DNA of 64,000 nt from Planctomycetes bacterium syqfu (GCA_020974905.1 CP087563.1:3286001-3350000); one strand, 5' to 3'; positions 1 through 9,784 are shown, counted from the first letter of the stretch. A program made the numbers and translations. The notes: generated from the sequence alone by a model not told the origin.

Positions 1-418
1 AACTGTAGGGATTGGTACGCGGCTTGAACGCACCACCACGCAGGGCATGTCCGCCAGCAGCACGCACGGCCTTGGCGCTGGTGATGATTTGTTCTTCACT
101 TTCAACCGAGCAGGGCCCCGCGATCACGGGTACGTGCTGACCGCCAATGACACATTCGTCACTGATACGGATCACCGAACGCTCGGACTTGGTTTCGACA
201 GCTGAGAGTTTATACGGCGCAAGAATCGGTACGACGCGGTCCACGCCGGGCAGGTTCTCCAGAACCGTGCTGTCTTTCTTGCGGTCATCGCCAATGACGG
301 CGACGACGGTCAGTTCGCTACCTTGAATTGGATGGTCTGTGAGTCCCATTTCTCGGATCAACTCCTTCACGTGGTTGATCTGATCCTCGGTCGCGCTGGC
401 TTTCATGACTACGATCAT
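1..418 (-). CDS. aroF: 3-deoxy-7-phosphoheptulonate (DAHP) synthase, 5' part
   Basis: First enzyme of the shikimate pathway, condensing PEP and erythrose 4-phosphate. Only the first 139 codons are in the window; the gene runs off the left edge. Residues 1-72 form the N-terminal ferredoxin-like regulatory domain known from Thermotoga/Bacillus-type DAHP synthases, where it senses aromatic end products. The catalytic barrel begins with the family motif GPCSVES (101-107), followed by RGGAFKPRTNPYS (127-139). The start is the ATG at 416-418, preceded by a good AGGAG; a second in-frame ATG lies four codons on. Upstream lies a leader peptide plus terminator (attenuator), so the gene appears to be controlled both allosterically and by attenuation. 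The assignment is firm; the symbol is generic for this enzyme. Confidence 0.93.
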   Translation of the reverse strand, partial: MIVVMKASATEDQINHVKELIREMGLTDHPIQGSELTVVAVIGDDRKKDSTVLENLPGVDRVVPILAPYKLSAVETKSERSVIRISDECVIGGQHVPVIAGPCSVESEEQIITSAKAVRAAGGHALRGGAFKPRTNPYS

Positions 419-473
419 GACTTGTCTCCTAAGTCGGTGTTTTCAAACGGTGGCGGGTGAATGCCGTATAAAA

Positions 474-504
474 CAAAAAAACCCCGACGGTGTCCGCGTC
501 GGGG
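474..504 (-). terminator. Attenuator terminator in the aroF leader
   Basis: On the minus strand an 8-bp stem (CCCCGACG, 504-497; CGTCGGGG, 489-482) is followed by a run of seven T. It lies between the leader peptide and the DAHP synthase start codon, so it would stop transcription before the gene. Its 5' arm and loop (504-494) can pair instead with leader bases 553-544 (CCGCG-A-GGGG against CCCC-GA-CGCGG, nine base pairs), which would destroy the terminator. Confidence 0.82.
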
Positions 505-533
505 TCAGATTCTTGGTTCAATGCTTTATTGAT

Positions 534-608
534 TTAGAACGAGCCCCTCGCGGTATGTCCGCTGGTAAACCAGAAATAACCAAAAAAGCCGTAGGTGCTG
601 TTCTTCAT
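534..608 (-). CDS. Aromatic-rich attenuator leader peptide (24 aa)
   Basis: Tiny reading frame upstream of the DAHP synthase gene, same strand. Codons 6-14 read YGFFGYFWF: seven of nine are Tyr, Phe or Trp, far above chance and matched to the pathway of the downstream enzyme. It starts with ATG at 608, about four bases after the expected transcription start, so the mRNA would be nearly leaderless; no Shine-Dalgarno is visible. The stop (TAA at 534-536) lies 30 bases before a rho-independent terminator. The expected role is to measure charged aromatic tRNAs by ribosome stalling. This is inferred from the sequence by analogy with trp/phe leader peptides and has not been shown. Confidence 0.85.
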   Translation of the reverse strand: MKNSTYGFFGYFWFTSGHTARGSF

Positions 609-618
609 AGCGGGGATA

Positions 619-647
619 AGTATTACGAGATACTGTGAACTTGTCAA
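619..647 (-). promoter_or_regulatory. Promoter of the aroF leader
   Basis: Minus strand TTGACA (647-642), 17-base spacer, AATACT (624-619). Transcription would begin near 612, only about four bases before the leader-peptide ATG. Confidence 0.65.
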
Positions 648-773
648 GTGTGATGTTTTGATTATAAACCCCAAACGTCCGATGACGAAGTATTTTTGAA
701 TTTTGTTGTGGTTCTGTTTTTGATATTCAGCTGCATGGCTTGCGACTCGCGTTATCAGAACACGGCGGGAAAG

Positions 774-798
774 CGCATCGCAAGCGACGCGGCTAAAT
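774..798. repeat. Short palindromic repeat, copy 1
   Basis: Near-palindrome CGCATCGCAAGCGACGCGG followed by CTAAAT, just before ubiX. A second copy differing at one base lies at 42769-42793. It behaves like a small REP element; no function is visible. Confidence 0.6.
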
Positions 799-812
799 AC
801 TACAATACGCAG

Positions 813-1412
813 ATGTCTGAACCCAATCGCATCATTGTCGGAATCAGCGGTGCCAGTGGCGCGCTTTATTCTCAACGGCTGGTTCGCTGTCTGCTGGCAG
901 CGGGAACGCAGGTCCATCTTGTGGTCTCACCTTTGGGCCAACGTCTGCTTCATGATGAGTTGGGTTACGAGTCACTGGACCTTGAGCAGCTTGCAGGCGA
1001 CGAAGATGTCAACGGCATTACGCTGCATCAATATCGCGATGTCGGGGCGTCCATTGCCAGCGGGTCTTTTCAGACCAGGGGGATGGTGATCTGCCCGTGT
1101 TCGAGTAACTCGCTGTCTGCCGTTGCCACCGGTGCGTCGAACAATCTCATGCATCGTGCTGCACAGGTGGTTCTCAAGGAACGGCGTCGGTTGATTCTGC
1201 TTCATCGCGAGATGCCGTTGTCGTTGGTGGACATTCGGAACATGCAAGCAGCCACCGAAGGCGGTGCGATCATCGCGCCCGCCAATCCGGGTTTTTACCT
1301 CATGCCACAGTCCCTTGATGACATCGTTGACTTTGTGGTTGCGCGACTTCTGGATTTACTTCAAGTCGAACATACGCTCGGTCAACGCTGGAAGGAAGAA
1401 TCCCCGTCTTGA
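813..1412 (+). CDS. ubiX: Flavin prenyltransferase UbiX
   Basis: Makes prenylated FMN, the cofactor of UbiD-type decarboxylases. With the start at 813 the protein is 199 residues, the normal UbiX length. An upstream in-frame start at 696 would add 39 residues encoded by AT-rich DNA and a palindromic repeat and is unlikely. Visible motifs are GISGASG near the N terminus (flavin-phosphate loop), CPCSSNSLSAVATG in the middle, REMPLS, and ANPGFY near the C terminus. The stop overlaps the TTG start of the ubiA-like gene by four bases (TTGA), indicating translational coupling. The pairing with a UbiA-type prenyltransferase suggests menaquinone synthesis by the futalosine route; this is inference from context. 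Confidence 0.92.
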   Translation: MSEPNRIIVGISGASGALYSQRLVRCLLAAGTQVHLVVSPLGQRLLHDELGYESLDLEQLAGDEDVNGITLHQYRDVGASIASGSFQTRGMVICPCSSNSLSAVATGASNNLMHRAAQVVLKERRRLILLHREMPLSLVDIRNMQAATEGGAIIAPANPGFYLMPQSLDDIVDFVVARLLDLLQVEHTLGQRWKEESPS

Positions 1413-2332
1413 ATACTGCCTCCGACCAACCCGCCCCGCCATCCAAACTTTTGACCCTGGCAAGTGACATCAAACTCAGTCACTCGATCTTCGCCCTGCC
1501 GTTTGCGGTGTTGGGTGCTTATCTTGCAGCAGCGGACAAAGGACAATTGCTGCATGAGGATTGGGTGAGTCTGCTGTTGATTCTGCTGTGCATGTTTTTC
1601 GCGCGCACCGTTGCGATGACGATCAATCGGTTAGCCGATCACAAGATCGACATCCTCAACCCACGGACCAAAGGTCGGGCGATTCCCAGTGGTCGGCTGA
1701 GTTTCAGTTATGTGATGCTGGTGACGATTCTGTGCAGCGTCTGCTTTGTCCTCAGTGCAAGCGGGTTCTGGTTTTTGCGAGAGAATTTTTGGCCGGTGCT
1801 GCTCAGCCCCATCGTGTTGATCTGGCTCTCAGCGTATAGCTTCATGAAAAGATTCACTGCGTTGTGCCACATTTTCCTGGGCTCGGCACTGGCGATCAGT
1901 CCACTGGCAGCAGGCATTGCCATCAACCCTGAGTCCATTGGTCACCCCACGCTGTGGCTGCTTGCAGGCATGGTGCTCTGCTGGGTCGCAGGCTTTGATG
2001 TGATCTACGCGTTGCAGGATGAAGAACCGGATGTCGAACACGGCATCCACTCCATCCCCTCGACCTTCGGCACGAAAAAGTCCCTGTGGATCAGCCGCAC
2101 GCTCCACGTCATCTGCCTCTCGTGTCTGTACCTGTTCTGGAAAAGCACCGATCACCTTGGCCTGGTCTTCTCCTTTGGCATCGGTATCGTCGCACTGCTG
2201 CTCATGGCCGAACACCTGCTCGTCCGCGATCCAAACACCGGCAAAATCAACATGGCCTTCTTCACCGTCAACGGCTGCATCAGCGTCCTGCTGGGCGTGC
2301 TGGGCATCGTGGATGTGATCCGCAGTGTGTGA
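1409..2332 (+). CDS. ubiA: UbiA-family prenyltransferase (MqnP/UbiA-like)
   Basis: Membrane-bound aromatic prenyltransferase, 307 residues, many hydrophobic segments. The first Asp-rich site is NRLADHKIDILNPRT (residues 73-87) and the second is YALQDEEPD with GIHSIP nearby (about 199-216), the two Mg-diphosphate binding motifs of the family. The start is a TTG overlapping the ubiX stop. The neighbouring ubiX and the putative planctomycete host favour a menaquinone role (MqnP-like) over ubiquinone, but substrate cannot be read from sequence. Confidence 0.88.
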   Translation: MNTASDQPAPPSKLLTLASDIKLSHSIFALPFAVLGAYLAAADKGQLLHEDWVSLLLILLCMFFARTVAMTINRLADHKIDILNPRTKGRAIPSGRLSFSYVMLVTILCSVCFVLSASGFWFLRENFWPVLLSPIVLIWLSAYSFMKRFTALCHIFLGSALAISPLAAGIAINPESIGHPTLWLLAGMVLCWVAGFDVIYALQDEEPDVEHGIHSIPSTFGTKKSLWISRTLHVICLSCLYLFWKSTDHLGLVFSFGIGIVALLLMAEHLLVRDPNTGKINMAFFTVNGCISVLLGVLGIVDVIRSV

Positions 2333-2373
2333 GTTGATCCGCCTGAAATCTGTTTAATCAAACTCACGCAAAA

Positions 2374-2450
2374 GCCGTGTCCCTCCCGGGGCACGGGTTG
2401 ATATCGCACCGTCTTCAAGGCAACCCGCGACCCGGGAGGGTCACGGGTTT
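2374..2450. repeat. Pair of REP-like hairpins
   Basis: Two related hairpins in tandem: CCGTGTCCC/GGGGCACGG (2375-2397) and AACCCGCGACCC/GGGTCACGGGTT (2422-2449). A close relative (AACCCGTGACT stem) lies at 20596-20623. No poly-T follows, so they look like repeats rather than terminators. Confidence 0.6.
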
Positions 2451-2496
2451 GATGCGAAGTTGTACACGTTGTTTTCCATGCATCTACACAAACAAA

Positions 2497-2534
2497 AAAA
2501 CCGATGCACCATGGTTTGATGATGCATCGGTTTT
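2497..2534. terminator. Bidirectional terminator between ubiA and ahcY
   Basis: Stem CCGATGCA (2501-2508) with TGCATCGG (2523-2530), flanked by A-run on the left and TTTTGTTTTT on the right, placed between two convergent genes. Confidence 0.8.
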
Positions 2535-2628
2535 GTTTTTGATATTTGGTTTTTCAAGGCATGCCGCGGGTCTGAAGCCCCACGGCTTTAGTTGATGTGG
2601 GGTCCGTTATTGGAAACTTCCGGAGGGA

Positions 2629-4122
<1,494 letters not shown>

Positions 4123-4191
4123 GTTGACTCCTAATGTTTAGCGGTTTTATTTTCCGTTTTAAGTAACTGTGTTTGTAAGTCGAATCACATA

Positions 4192-5148
4192 TCAATCCGG
4201 GACGATGCCGGTAGCCAGAAACAAGGCTGGCCCCTTTGCGTCGGGTTCGGGGGGCAGTTCAAAAAGTCGTATGTCGGCAAATCCTGCGGCCTGCATCATC
4301 TTTTGAATCTGGACAGTCTGGTAACCCATGTTCTGCTGGCCCATCTTGCGTCGGAAGTCTTCCTGGTCATGCAGGAGAATGTCGACGATGACCGCCTTGC
4401 CACCGGGCTTGAGAATGCGTTTGGTCTGAGCGATGACGTCTGCGGGTTGCGTGAGATAAGTCAGGACCAGCGTGAGTAATGCTGCATCACAGGATTGATC
4501 CTCAATGGGGATGGCAAGCAGGTCGCCGCGCTTCAGTTGCACATTGTCATACCCGGCAAGTCGCTGCTTGGCGGCCTTGAGCATGGCCTGTGATTCGTCG
4601 ATGCCGATAACCTGCGCAACCGTCTGGGCAAGGGTCGAACAGATATGACCGGTGCCACAACCAAGGTCCGCGACAGTCCAGTGTGATGGGAGCAGCGCGA
4701 TTTGTGCCATGGACTCGAACGTGTTGCCGTAGAGTTCGTGGCGGAGTTGATCCCAGTCGTTGGCAGAGTTGGCGAAAAAGGCCTGCGTGTCCGCATGCCG
4801 CGCTTGAAGTCGGGCTTTGAGTCGCAGTTCGTCCTGATGTAGCGCCGGCCATTCGTCGGTCTGTTCGCGGGCGAGTAACCAGAGCTTGCGCATGGTCGGA
4901 TCGAGTTCATCCAGGAGCATGCGATAGAGGTTGTTGGTCCCCTGCCGTTGGGCGTGACACCAGTTTTGCGAACTGAGAATTTTGAGGTGTCGGCTGACGG
5001 TGGATTGGGGCAACTGCATGATTTCGCAGAGATCCATCACGTTAAGTTCCTGCTGCTCAAGCAAACGCAACAGCCGGATGCGCGTGGCATCGGCGAGGCT
5101 GTCCATCCAGCCGAGCAAAGGCAGAGATTGTGTGGTGGTCTTGGCCAT
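4192..5148 (-). CDS. ArsR-family regulator fused to SAM methyltransferase (SahR-like)
   Basis: 318 residues. Residues about 10-85 form an ArsR-type winged helix (LADATRIRLLRLLEQ; STVSRHLKIL recognition helix). Residues about 130-318 form a class I methyltransferase with motif I DLGCGTG (about 161-167). No metal-binding ArsR cysteine motif is seen. Known biology: the ArsR-family regulator SahR senses S-adenosylhomocysteine and controls ahcY and methionine genes in Proteobacteria, some versions carrying a methyltransferase-like domain. Here the gene sits directly upstream of ahcY, same strand, so the same role is likely, with the methyltransferase domain acting as SAM/SAH sensor. This is inference from architecture and position. 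Confidence 0.87.
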   Translation of the reverse strand: MAKTTTQSLPLLGWMDSLADATRIRLLRLLEQQELNVMDLCEIMQLPQSTVSRHLKILSSQNWCHAQRQGTNNLYRMLLDELDPTMRKLWLLAREQTDEWPALHQDELRLKARLQARHADTQAFFANSANDWDQLRHELYGNTFESMAQIALLPSHWTVADLGCGTGHICSTLAQTVAQVIGIDESQAMLKAAKQRLAGYDNVQLKRGDLLAIPIEDQSCDAALLTLVLTYLTQPADVIAQTKRILKPGGKAVIVDILLHDQEDFRRKMGQQNMGYQTVQIQKMMQAAGFADIRLFELPPEPDAKGPALFLATGIVPD

Positions 5149-5153
5149 ACAAT

Positions 5154-5175
5154 TATCCGTAAATCCGGATTAAAT
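5154..5175. promoter_or_regulatory. Candidate operator of the ArsR-type regulator
   Basis: Perfect 10-bp palindrome AATCCGGATT (5162-5171), preceded by a half-copy ATCCGT, just upstream of the regulator start codon. Its position fits autoregulation of the regulator-ahcY unit; only the symmetry is directly seen. Confidence 0.4.
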
Positions 5176-5327
5176 GATATTTCCAAGTTCACCAATTGTC
5201 AATCATCAATTGTCCCTACCTGCTCATCCGACAAAGTTGCCTCTTTGGTCTAATCACGATAGATTGGTTTTTTCTGTGTTCCCTACGCAGACAGATGTTT
5301 TGAATTCTAAAGAAAATCGAGCAAATC

Positions 5328-6581
5328 ATGGCAGATTTTAAACCAGTCGTCAGTGCTACCGTGGGTTTAGGCGGTTATGGCCAAACCTATCTCAACTTTT
5401 TTAACAAAGATGTCGAAACCGGCATCAATGCCGCCAAGCTGGCTTACGCGATGAGTTCGGACCTCTCGCGTCACCAGAAGGTCTGCGATGAACTCTCGGC
5501 CAAGGGCGTGAAGCTTTTCGAATCCTACGATGAACTGCTTAAGCAGGACGACCTTGAAGCCGTCTGGCTGCCGGTTCCGATTGACCTGCATCGTGAGTAC
5601 ACCGAAAAGGCTTTGGCAGCAGGCAAAGCGGTCATGTGCGAAAAGCCCGTGGCCGGCTGCATTGATGACATTGATGCAATGATCGCCGCCCGTGACAAAT
5701 ACAACCTGCCGGTCGCCATTGGTTACCAGGACGTGTACTGTGCATCGACATTGCCTTTGAAGCGTCGGATTCTCGATGGTGAATTTGGTGACATTGAAAA
5801 CGTGACGCTTTACGCCTGCTGGCCGCGTGACAACCAATACTACGGCCGCGCCTCCTGGGCCGGTGCCTATCAGCGCAACGGCATCTGGGTCATGGACTCA
5901 CCTGCCAACAACGCCTTGTCTCACTTCATCAACATCATGATGTTCCTGCTGGGTCCGGACCTGAACACCTCAGCAACCCCTGTGAAAGTCGAAGCCGAAC
6001 TCTATCGTGCAAACGACATTGAAAACTTCGACACCATCAGCTGTCGCGTCACCCTTGAGTCCGGCGTCACCTGTCTGATCAACATGACCCATGCCTGCGA
6101 AGAAGCCTTCAACCCCTACACCGTTTTCAACGGCACCAAGGGTAAGCTCATCCGCACGGTCCATTACTACCAGACCGAAACCGACAAGGGCATCATTCGC
6201 ACCGACCGCAACAGTGGTGATCACCCTGTCTGGGAACACATGGCTGAACGCTTCGGCAAACTCGTCCGCGGTCAGGATGACGACCAGATTGGTCTGGCAA
6301 CCCTGGAAACCTCGCGTGTGCCGGTTGCCATCGTCAATGCATGTTCCGAAGCCTCCGAAGTTGCCAACGTGCCTGCTGAGATCATCCGCACCGTGAACCT
6401 TCCCGGCGAGAAGACCGTCAAGTGCATCCCCGGCATCGAAGACGCCTTCCGTCGCTCAGCCAACGAAGGCAAGCTCCTCAGCGAACTGGGTTGCTTCGAC
6501 TGGACGCAGAAGCCCGGCACATTCAACATGGCCAACTACTTCCACTTTGCCGGTCCCAAGGGTGCTGCCATCACCCCGTGA
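5328..6581 (+). CDS. Gfo/Idh/MocA-family oxidoreductase
   Basis: NAD(P)-dependent sugar or sugar-acid dehydrogenase family, 417 residues. N-terminal Rossmann fold with VGLGGYG (12-18) and the family motif EKP (105-107); the C-terminal half matches the usual alpha/beta dimerisation domain. No signal peptide is visible, so it is probably cytosolic. It stands alone, divergent from the ArsR regulator, and ends in a strong terminator. Substrate unknown. Confidence 0.85.
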   Translation: MADFKPVVSATVGLGGYGQTYLNFFNKDVETGINAAKLAYAMSSDLSRHQKVCDELSAKGVKLFESYDELLKQDDLEAVWLPVPIDLHREYTEKALAAGKAVMCEKPVAGCIDDIDAMIAARDKYNLPVAIGYQDVYCASTLPLKRRILDGEFGDIENVTLYACWPRDNQYYGRASWAGAYQRNGIWVMDSPANNALSHFINIMMFLLGPDLNTSATPVKVEAELYRANDIENFDTISCRVTLESGVTCLINMTHACEEAFNPYTVFNGTKGKLIRTVHYYQTETDKGIIRTDRNSGDHPVWEHMAERFGKLVRGQDDDQIGLATLETSRVPVAIVNACSEASEVANVPAEIIRTVNLPGEKTVKCIPGIEDAFRRSANEGKLLSELGCFDWTQKPGTFNMANYFHFAGPKGAAITP

Positions 6582-6622
6582 TCACCACTGCGGTTTAGCC
6601 GCTGACAATATCAAAAATCAAT

Positions 6623-6660
6623 AACCGCCTGTGACCTCAAAATCACAGGCGGTTTTGTTT
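6623..6660 (+). terminator. Terminator after the Gfo/Idh/MocA gene
   Basis: 12-bp stem AACCGCCTGTGA (6623-6634) with TCACAGGCGGTT (6643-6654), followed by TTGTTTT. Confidence 0.85.
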
Positions 6661-6702
6661 TGGGTGACAATGAATCTGTACCGTTGATTAACCATCACGC
6701 AT

Positions 6703-6787
6703 CGTCATTCCCACGCAGGCCCGAATCCAGTGGCAAACAGTAGACGCTTGCAGATATCACTAGACTCCCGCCTGCGTAGGAGTGACG
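6703..6787. repeat. Family A hairpin repeat, copy 1
   Basis: About 85 bp with inverted ends of the type GTCATTCCCGCGCAGGCGGG...AATCCAGTGG and the reverse complement on the right. This copy is the most diverged of six in the window (see 7981, 9785, 13147, 14941, 20365). Together with a few unremarkable bases it fills the gap from 6661 to 6929. Confidence 0.75.
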
Positions 6788-6929
6788 GAAAAAAATTTGT
6801 GTTCAATGCACAAGGCTGGATGATTGATATCGATTCATTCCCAATCAACACAAAACGCCAGATGAGACGAAGTCGAATCTGACGGATCATCCACCTTGAC
6901 TTTCCCACCAATCCTGATTCAATGCACAT

Positions 6930-7808
6930 ATGCCCCACCGATTTGTTCTAACCTTCACACTGATCCTCATCACGATACTCACCGGCTGTGAAACCGAGCA
7001 GCATGTGATCCGTGATACATGGGGGGATTTTGAGCGATCCGTCAAAGGCGAACGCACGCAATACTCTGAGCGTGAGACCGAACAATCCAAACGCATGGCC
7101 GGTCGCTTCACGCAACGCGGCACCGTCGAAAACGATAACCCCGGCGATCCCCTTCGCCCAGCGTCACAGGAATTCTGGGCGATCCGGCTGGCATCCTTTG
7201 CAGGACTCGATCAACAGAATCAAGCTCAGCAACTCATCGATGAACTCAATCGCATGAACGTCGATGATGTCTGGATGGCAGACGAAGACGGTTACACACA
7301 CGTGAACCGGGGCAAGTTCAACGATCCGACCAAACCTCAAGTCCAAAGCGCACTGCGACAATCACGTATGCTCAAAGTCGGTAACGACCGACCCTTCACC
7401 GCAGCCAGACTCGTTGCAGCAAGACCGGCAATGGAAGTCAGCTCCTCGGACATGGATCTCAAACGCTATCGCGATCAGGGACTCTACTCGCTGCAGGTCG
7501 CGGTCTACGATGACACGGCAGGCCCTAACTATCAGCAACTGGCGGAACAGGCTGCTGCCAATCTCCGGCAGGATGGTGATCAAGCATTTTTCTATCACGG
7601 CAAGTTCCGATCCATGATCACCGTCGGACTCTTCACCTACGATCAAGCATGGCTTAAACGCATGAATGTCGGCGACACCTATTCGCCACAGGTGCTCAAG
7701 CTGCAGGAAAAATATCCGTTTAACCTGTTTAACGGTCGCACCGTCATCGAAAAAGTCTCCGGCCAGAAAGTCCGCGAACAACCGTCATTTCTCGTGCAGG
7801 TCCGGTGA
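6930..7808 (+). CDS. Lipoprotein of unknown function, possible SPOR-like repeats
   Basis: 292 residues. Type II signal peptide: hydrophobic TLILITILTGC with lipobox LTGC, Cys at residue 19, so it should be anchored in a membrane. The mature part has two similar modules: FWAIRLASF...AQQLIDELN (about 76-100) and YSLQVAVY...YQQLAEQAAANLR (about 187-212), each resembling the strand-helix pattern of SPOR domains that bind septal peptidoglycan. The resemblance is visual and weak. No informative neighbours. Confidence 0.68.
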   Translation: MPHRFVLTFTLILITILTGCETEQHVIRDTWGDFERSVKGERTQYSERETEQSKRMAGRFTQRGTVENDNPGDPLRPASQEFWAIRLASFAGLDQQNQAQQLIDELNRMNVDDVWMADEDGYTHVNRGKFNDPTKPQVQSALRQSRMLKVGNDRPFTAARLVAARPAMEVSSSDMDLKRYRDQGLYSLQVAVYDDTAGPNYQQLAEQAAANLRQDGDQAFFYHGKFRSMITVGLFTYDQAWLKRMNVGDTYSPQVLKLQEKYPFNLFNGRTVIEKVSGQKVREQPSFLVQVR

Positions 7809-7859
7809 TGTCAACACATCACGTCATAGCATCATTGATTCAGAATCACGTCTAGTTGA

Positions 7860-7881
7860 GCACCGGATGTTAATCCGGTGC
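7860..7881. repeat. Perfect small hairpin
   Basis: Stem GCACCGGAT (7860-7868), loop GTTA, stem ATCCGGTGC (7873-7881). No T-run follows, so it resembles a REP hairpin more than a terminator. The rest of 7809-8183 holds repeat A2 and otherwise nothing recognisable. Confidence 0.5.
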
Positions 7882-7980
7882 AAGTGATGTCAATTCAAAA
7901 CCTGCGCCGTATTGACATGCTGTACTCAATGAAGCCAGAGATAACAAGAGATTGATATTGCAGAAAAAGTGTGTTTCATC

Positions 7981-8063
7981 GTCACTCCCGCGCAGGCGGG
8001 AGTCCAGTGAGAACTGCAAGCGTCAACTGTATGCCACTGGATTCCCGCCTGCGCGGGAATGAT
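7981..8063. repeat. Family A hairpin repeat, copy 2
   Basis: Left arm GTCACTCCCGCGCAGGCGGG followed by AGTCCAGTG; right arm CCACTGGATTCCCGCCTGCG followed by CGGGAATGATG. The arms are nearly perfect inverted copies around a 25-30 base centre containing GCAAGCGTC. Confidence 0.85.
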
Positions 8064-8183
8064 GGACATAAGCAACGACATCATTGAGCAACCGAAAAGA
8101 TACACTTGAATCAGATAATGAATGGGTTGCCAGTTTGGACAGAGTTACGTCAGAATGTGAGTTGATGGTTCTGCAATTTCACA

Positions 8184-8951
8184 TCACTTCGTCATGACTT
8201 CAGCCATCACACCGTTGCCGTGGATGGTGAGTTTGTTGACCGAGACGGTCAGCTTGTCGTTGACGCTGTGGGGAAATTTCAGGTCCACTTTTTCACCCTG
8301 TTTAAGGCGGGTGACAAAGCGTTTGAAATCTTTGTCGTTGACCAATTTGGTTGTCCACGTTGCAGGAAGTGAGCCAGTACGTAATTCAACCAGATGCACC
8401 AATGCCTTACCCGGCTCGGTGATGGTGATGTTAAACACGCAGGAGACAATCGCATCGAGCTGGCCTTTTTTGAACCGGAACGCGGTGACGATGCGACCGC
8501 CTTCAGTGTGCATCATCACATCGCTGATCTCCGAGGGGAGCTTGATATTCTGGTTGGCTGCCCAACTTTCAAGACGGCGATCCAGCCAGGCGTTGATCTG
8601 ATGCGTGGTGAGATTGATCTGCTGAACCAGCACACCATCCTTATCCTGGATCACGCGACTGATACCTTCCTGTGCCGTCGTGGTTTGAGAAGAACTCTCC
8701 GAGAGATTCGAATAACCGGGCATCAGGGCCATAAAATTCAGGACAACGTTTTCCGTCTCCCATGCCAATTGGTCGACATCCTGCGGGTCGGTTTGATCCA
8801 GATACTTTTGATTCTCAGCCCAATACTTCGGCGGCTTCTGGAACTGGTAATAGGCCAACCCCAGCCCGGCGGTCACCACGGCAGTGAGTATCACAAGGCC
8901 ATAAGCAACAAAGCGTCGGACGCGCTTCTGACGATTCTTTTTGGTGTCCAT
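8184..8951 (-). CDS. Single-pass membrane protein of unknown function
   Basis: 255 residues. A basic N terminus (KKNRQKRVRR) precedes one membrane helix (about 15-35), so the bulk should face the periplasm. The remainder is soluble, mixed in character, with no motif I recognise. It lies 17 bases downstream of the TPR-like gene on the same strand and is probably co-transcribed with it. Confidence 0.7.
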   Translation of the reverse strand: MDTKKNRQKRVRRFVAYGLVILTAVVTAGLGLAYYQFQKPPKYWAENQKYLDQTDPQDVDQLAWETENVVLNFMALMPGYSNLSESSSQTTTAQEGISRVIQDKDGVLVQQINLTTHQINAWLDRRLESWAANQNIKLPSEISDVMMHTEGGRIVTAFRFKKGQLDAIVSCVFNITITEPGKALVHLVELRTGSLPATWTTKLVNDKDFKRFVTRLKQGEKVDLKFPHSVNDKLTVSVNKLTIHGNGVMAEVMTK

Positions 8952-8968
8952 TACCCCACCCGCCCCAA

Positions 8969-9673
8969 TTATCGCACCATGGCATTGGCGGCTTTGGCCA
9001 ACTGCTGATGCAGAATTTCGTGATCAGAGACTGCATGAAGCGATGCCAACAGCGCATCGACTCGTTTTACAGTATCGTCCTTTGGCTCAATGGTCTTCAG
9101 TGCCTGATCTCCCAGTTTTTCCAACACATCCAAAAACCAGTCACCCGGAGTCGGCCACGGGCTCTCAGCAATATCGGACCACTGACCGGGCTCAAGGGTC
9201 TTGTGCTGCCAATCCTCGGGCGGTGCGGGATAGGTGATGGTGAGAATCGGCTGGATGGCACTGTGTACCGTCCATTGAGATTTGGTGACGCTGGCAGCAA
9301 GCACCAGCAGGTGACGTGGGTTTTTGCGGATATTCTGCATCAATCGCAAAGCGTTGGCAGCCGCATCCTTGCCAGTGAAAACCACACAGCCACTATCAAG
9401 TTCAAGTAACTCTGTAAGCGATTCAGTCCCCAGGTGATCCGTCCCCAGAACGACATGCCCCTCCGCAGCGATCATCCGACGTTGGCGCCGGCATTCCTGC
9501 AAAGGCAACGTGATCCGTGCAAGGTATCCCCAGAGTTTTCGTTCGCGGGCCTGCTTCAGTGCCTGCTCACAAAGCTTCTCGGCTTCGAGATATTGCATTT
9601 TGACCAGCAGCAGACTGGCCTGATCCATGAGTTGGTCAAGATCTTGTGTTGACATATTGGTATTGTACGACAT
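8969..9673 (-). CDS. TPR-like protein of unknown function
   Basis: Residues 1-60 look like one or two TPR helical hairpins (LLLVKMQYLEAEKLCEQALKQARE); the rest is unrecognised. Three in-frame starts are possible (9703, 9673, 9655). The longest adds a segment encoded by a T-run and is unlikely; none has a good ribosome binding site. No signal peptide is evident, so probably cytosolic. Likely operon partner of the membrane protein downstream. Confidence 0.6.
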   Translation of the reverse strand: MSYNTNMSTQDLDQLMDQASLLLVKMQYLEAEKLCEQALKQARERKLWGYLARITLPLQECRRQRRMIAAEGHVVLGTDHLGTESLTELLELDSGCVVFTGKDAAANALRLMQNIRKNPRHLLVLAASVTKSQWTVHSAIQPILTITYPAPPEDWQHKTLEPGQWSDIAESPWPTPGDWFLDVLEKLGDQALKTIEPKDDTVKRVDALLASLHAVSDHEILHQQLAKAANAMVR

Positions 9674-9784
9674 TGGACAAACGATGAAAAAAAACGCGCC
9701 CATCAGGCGAGCCGCGTTGTGTCAACGCGGGATTGAGCGAAGCTCAAAATCTTAAAGCGTTGCAAACAATTAATCTCCCCCCTC

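Noticed and set aside
2530-2620. GCCGCGGGTCTGAAGCCCCACGGC hairpin as terminator
   Set aside because: Imperfect stem with no U-tract; more likely a REP-like repeat, and the real terminator is at 2497-2534.
4123-4191. SAH riboswitch before ahcY
   Set aside because: The gap is only 69 bases and lacks the GC-rich pseudoknot pattern; protein-based control fits better.
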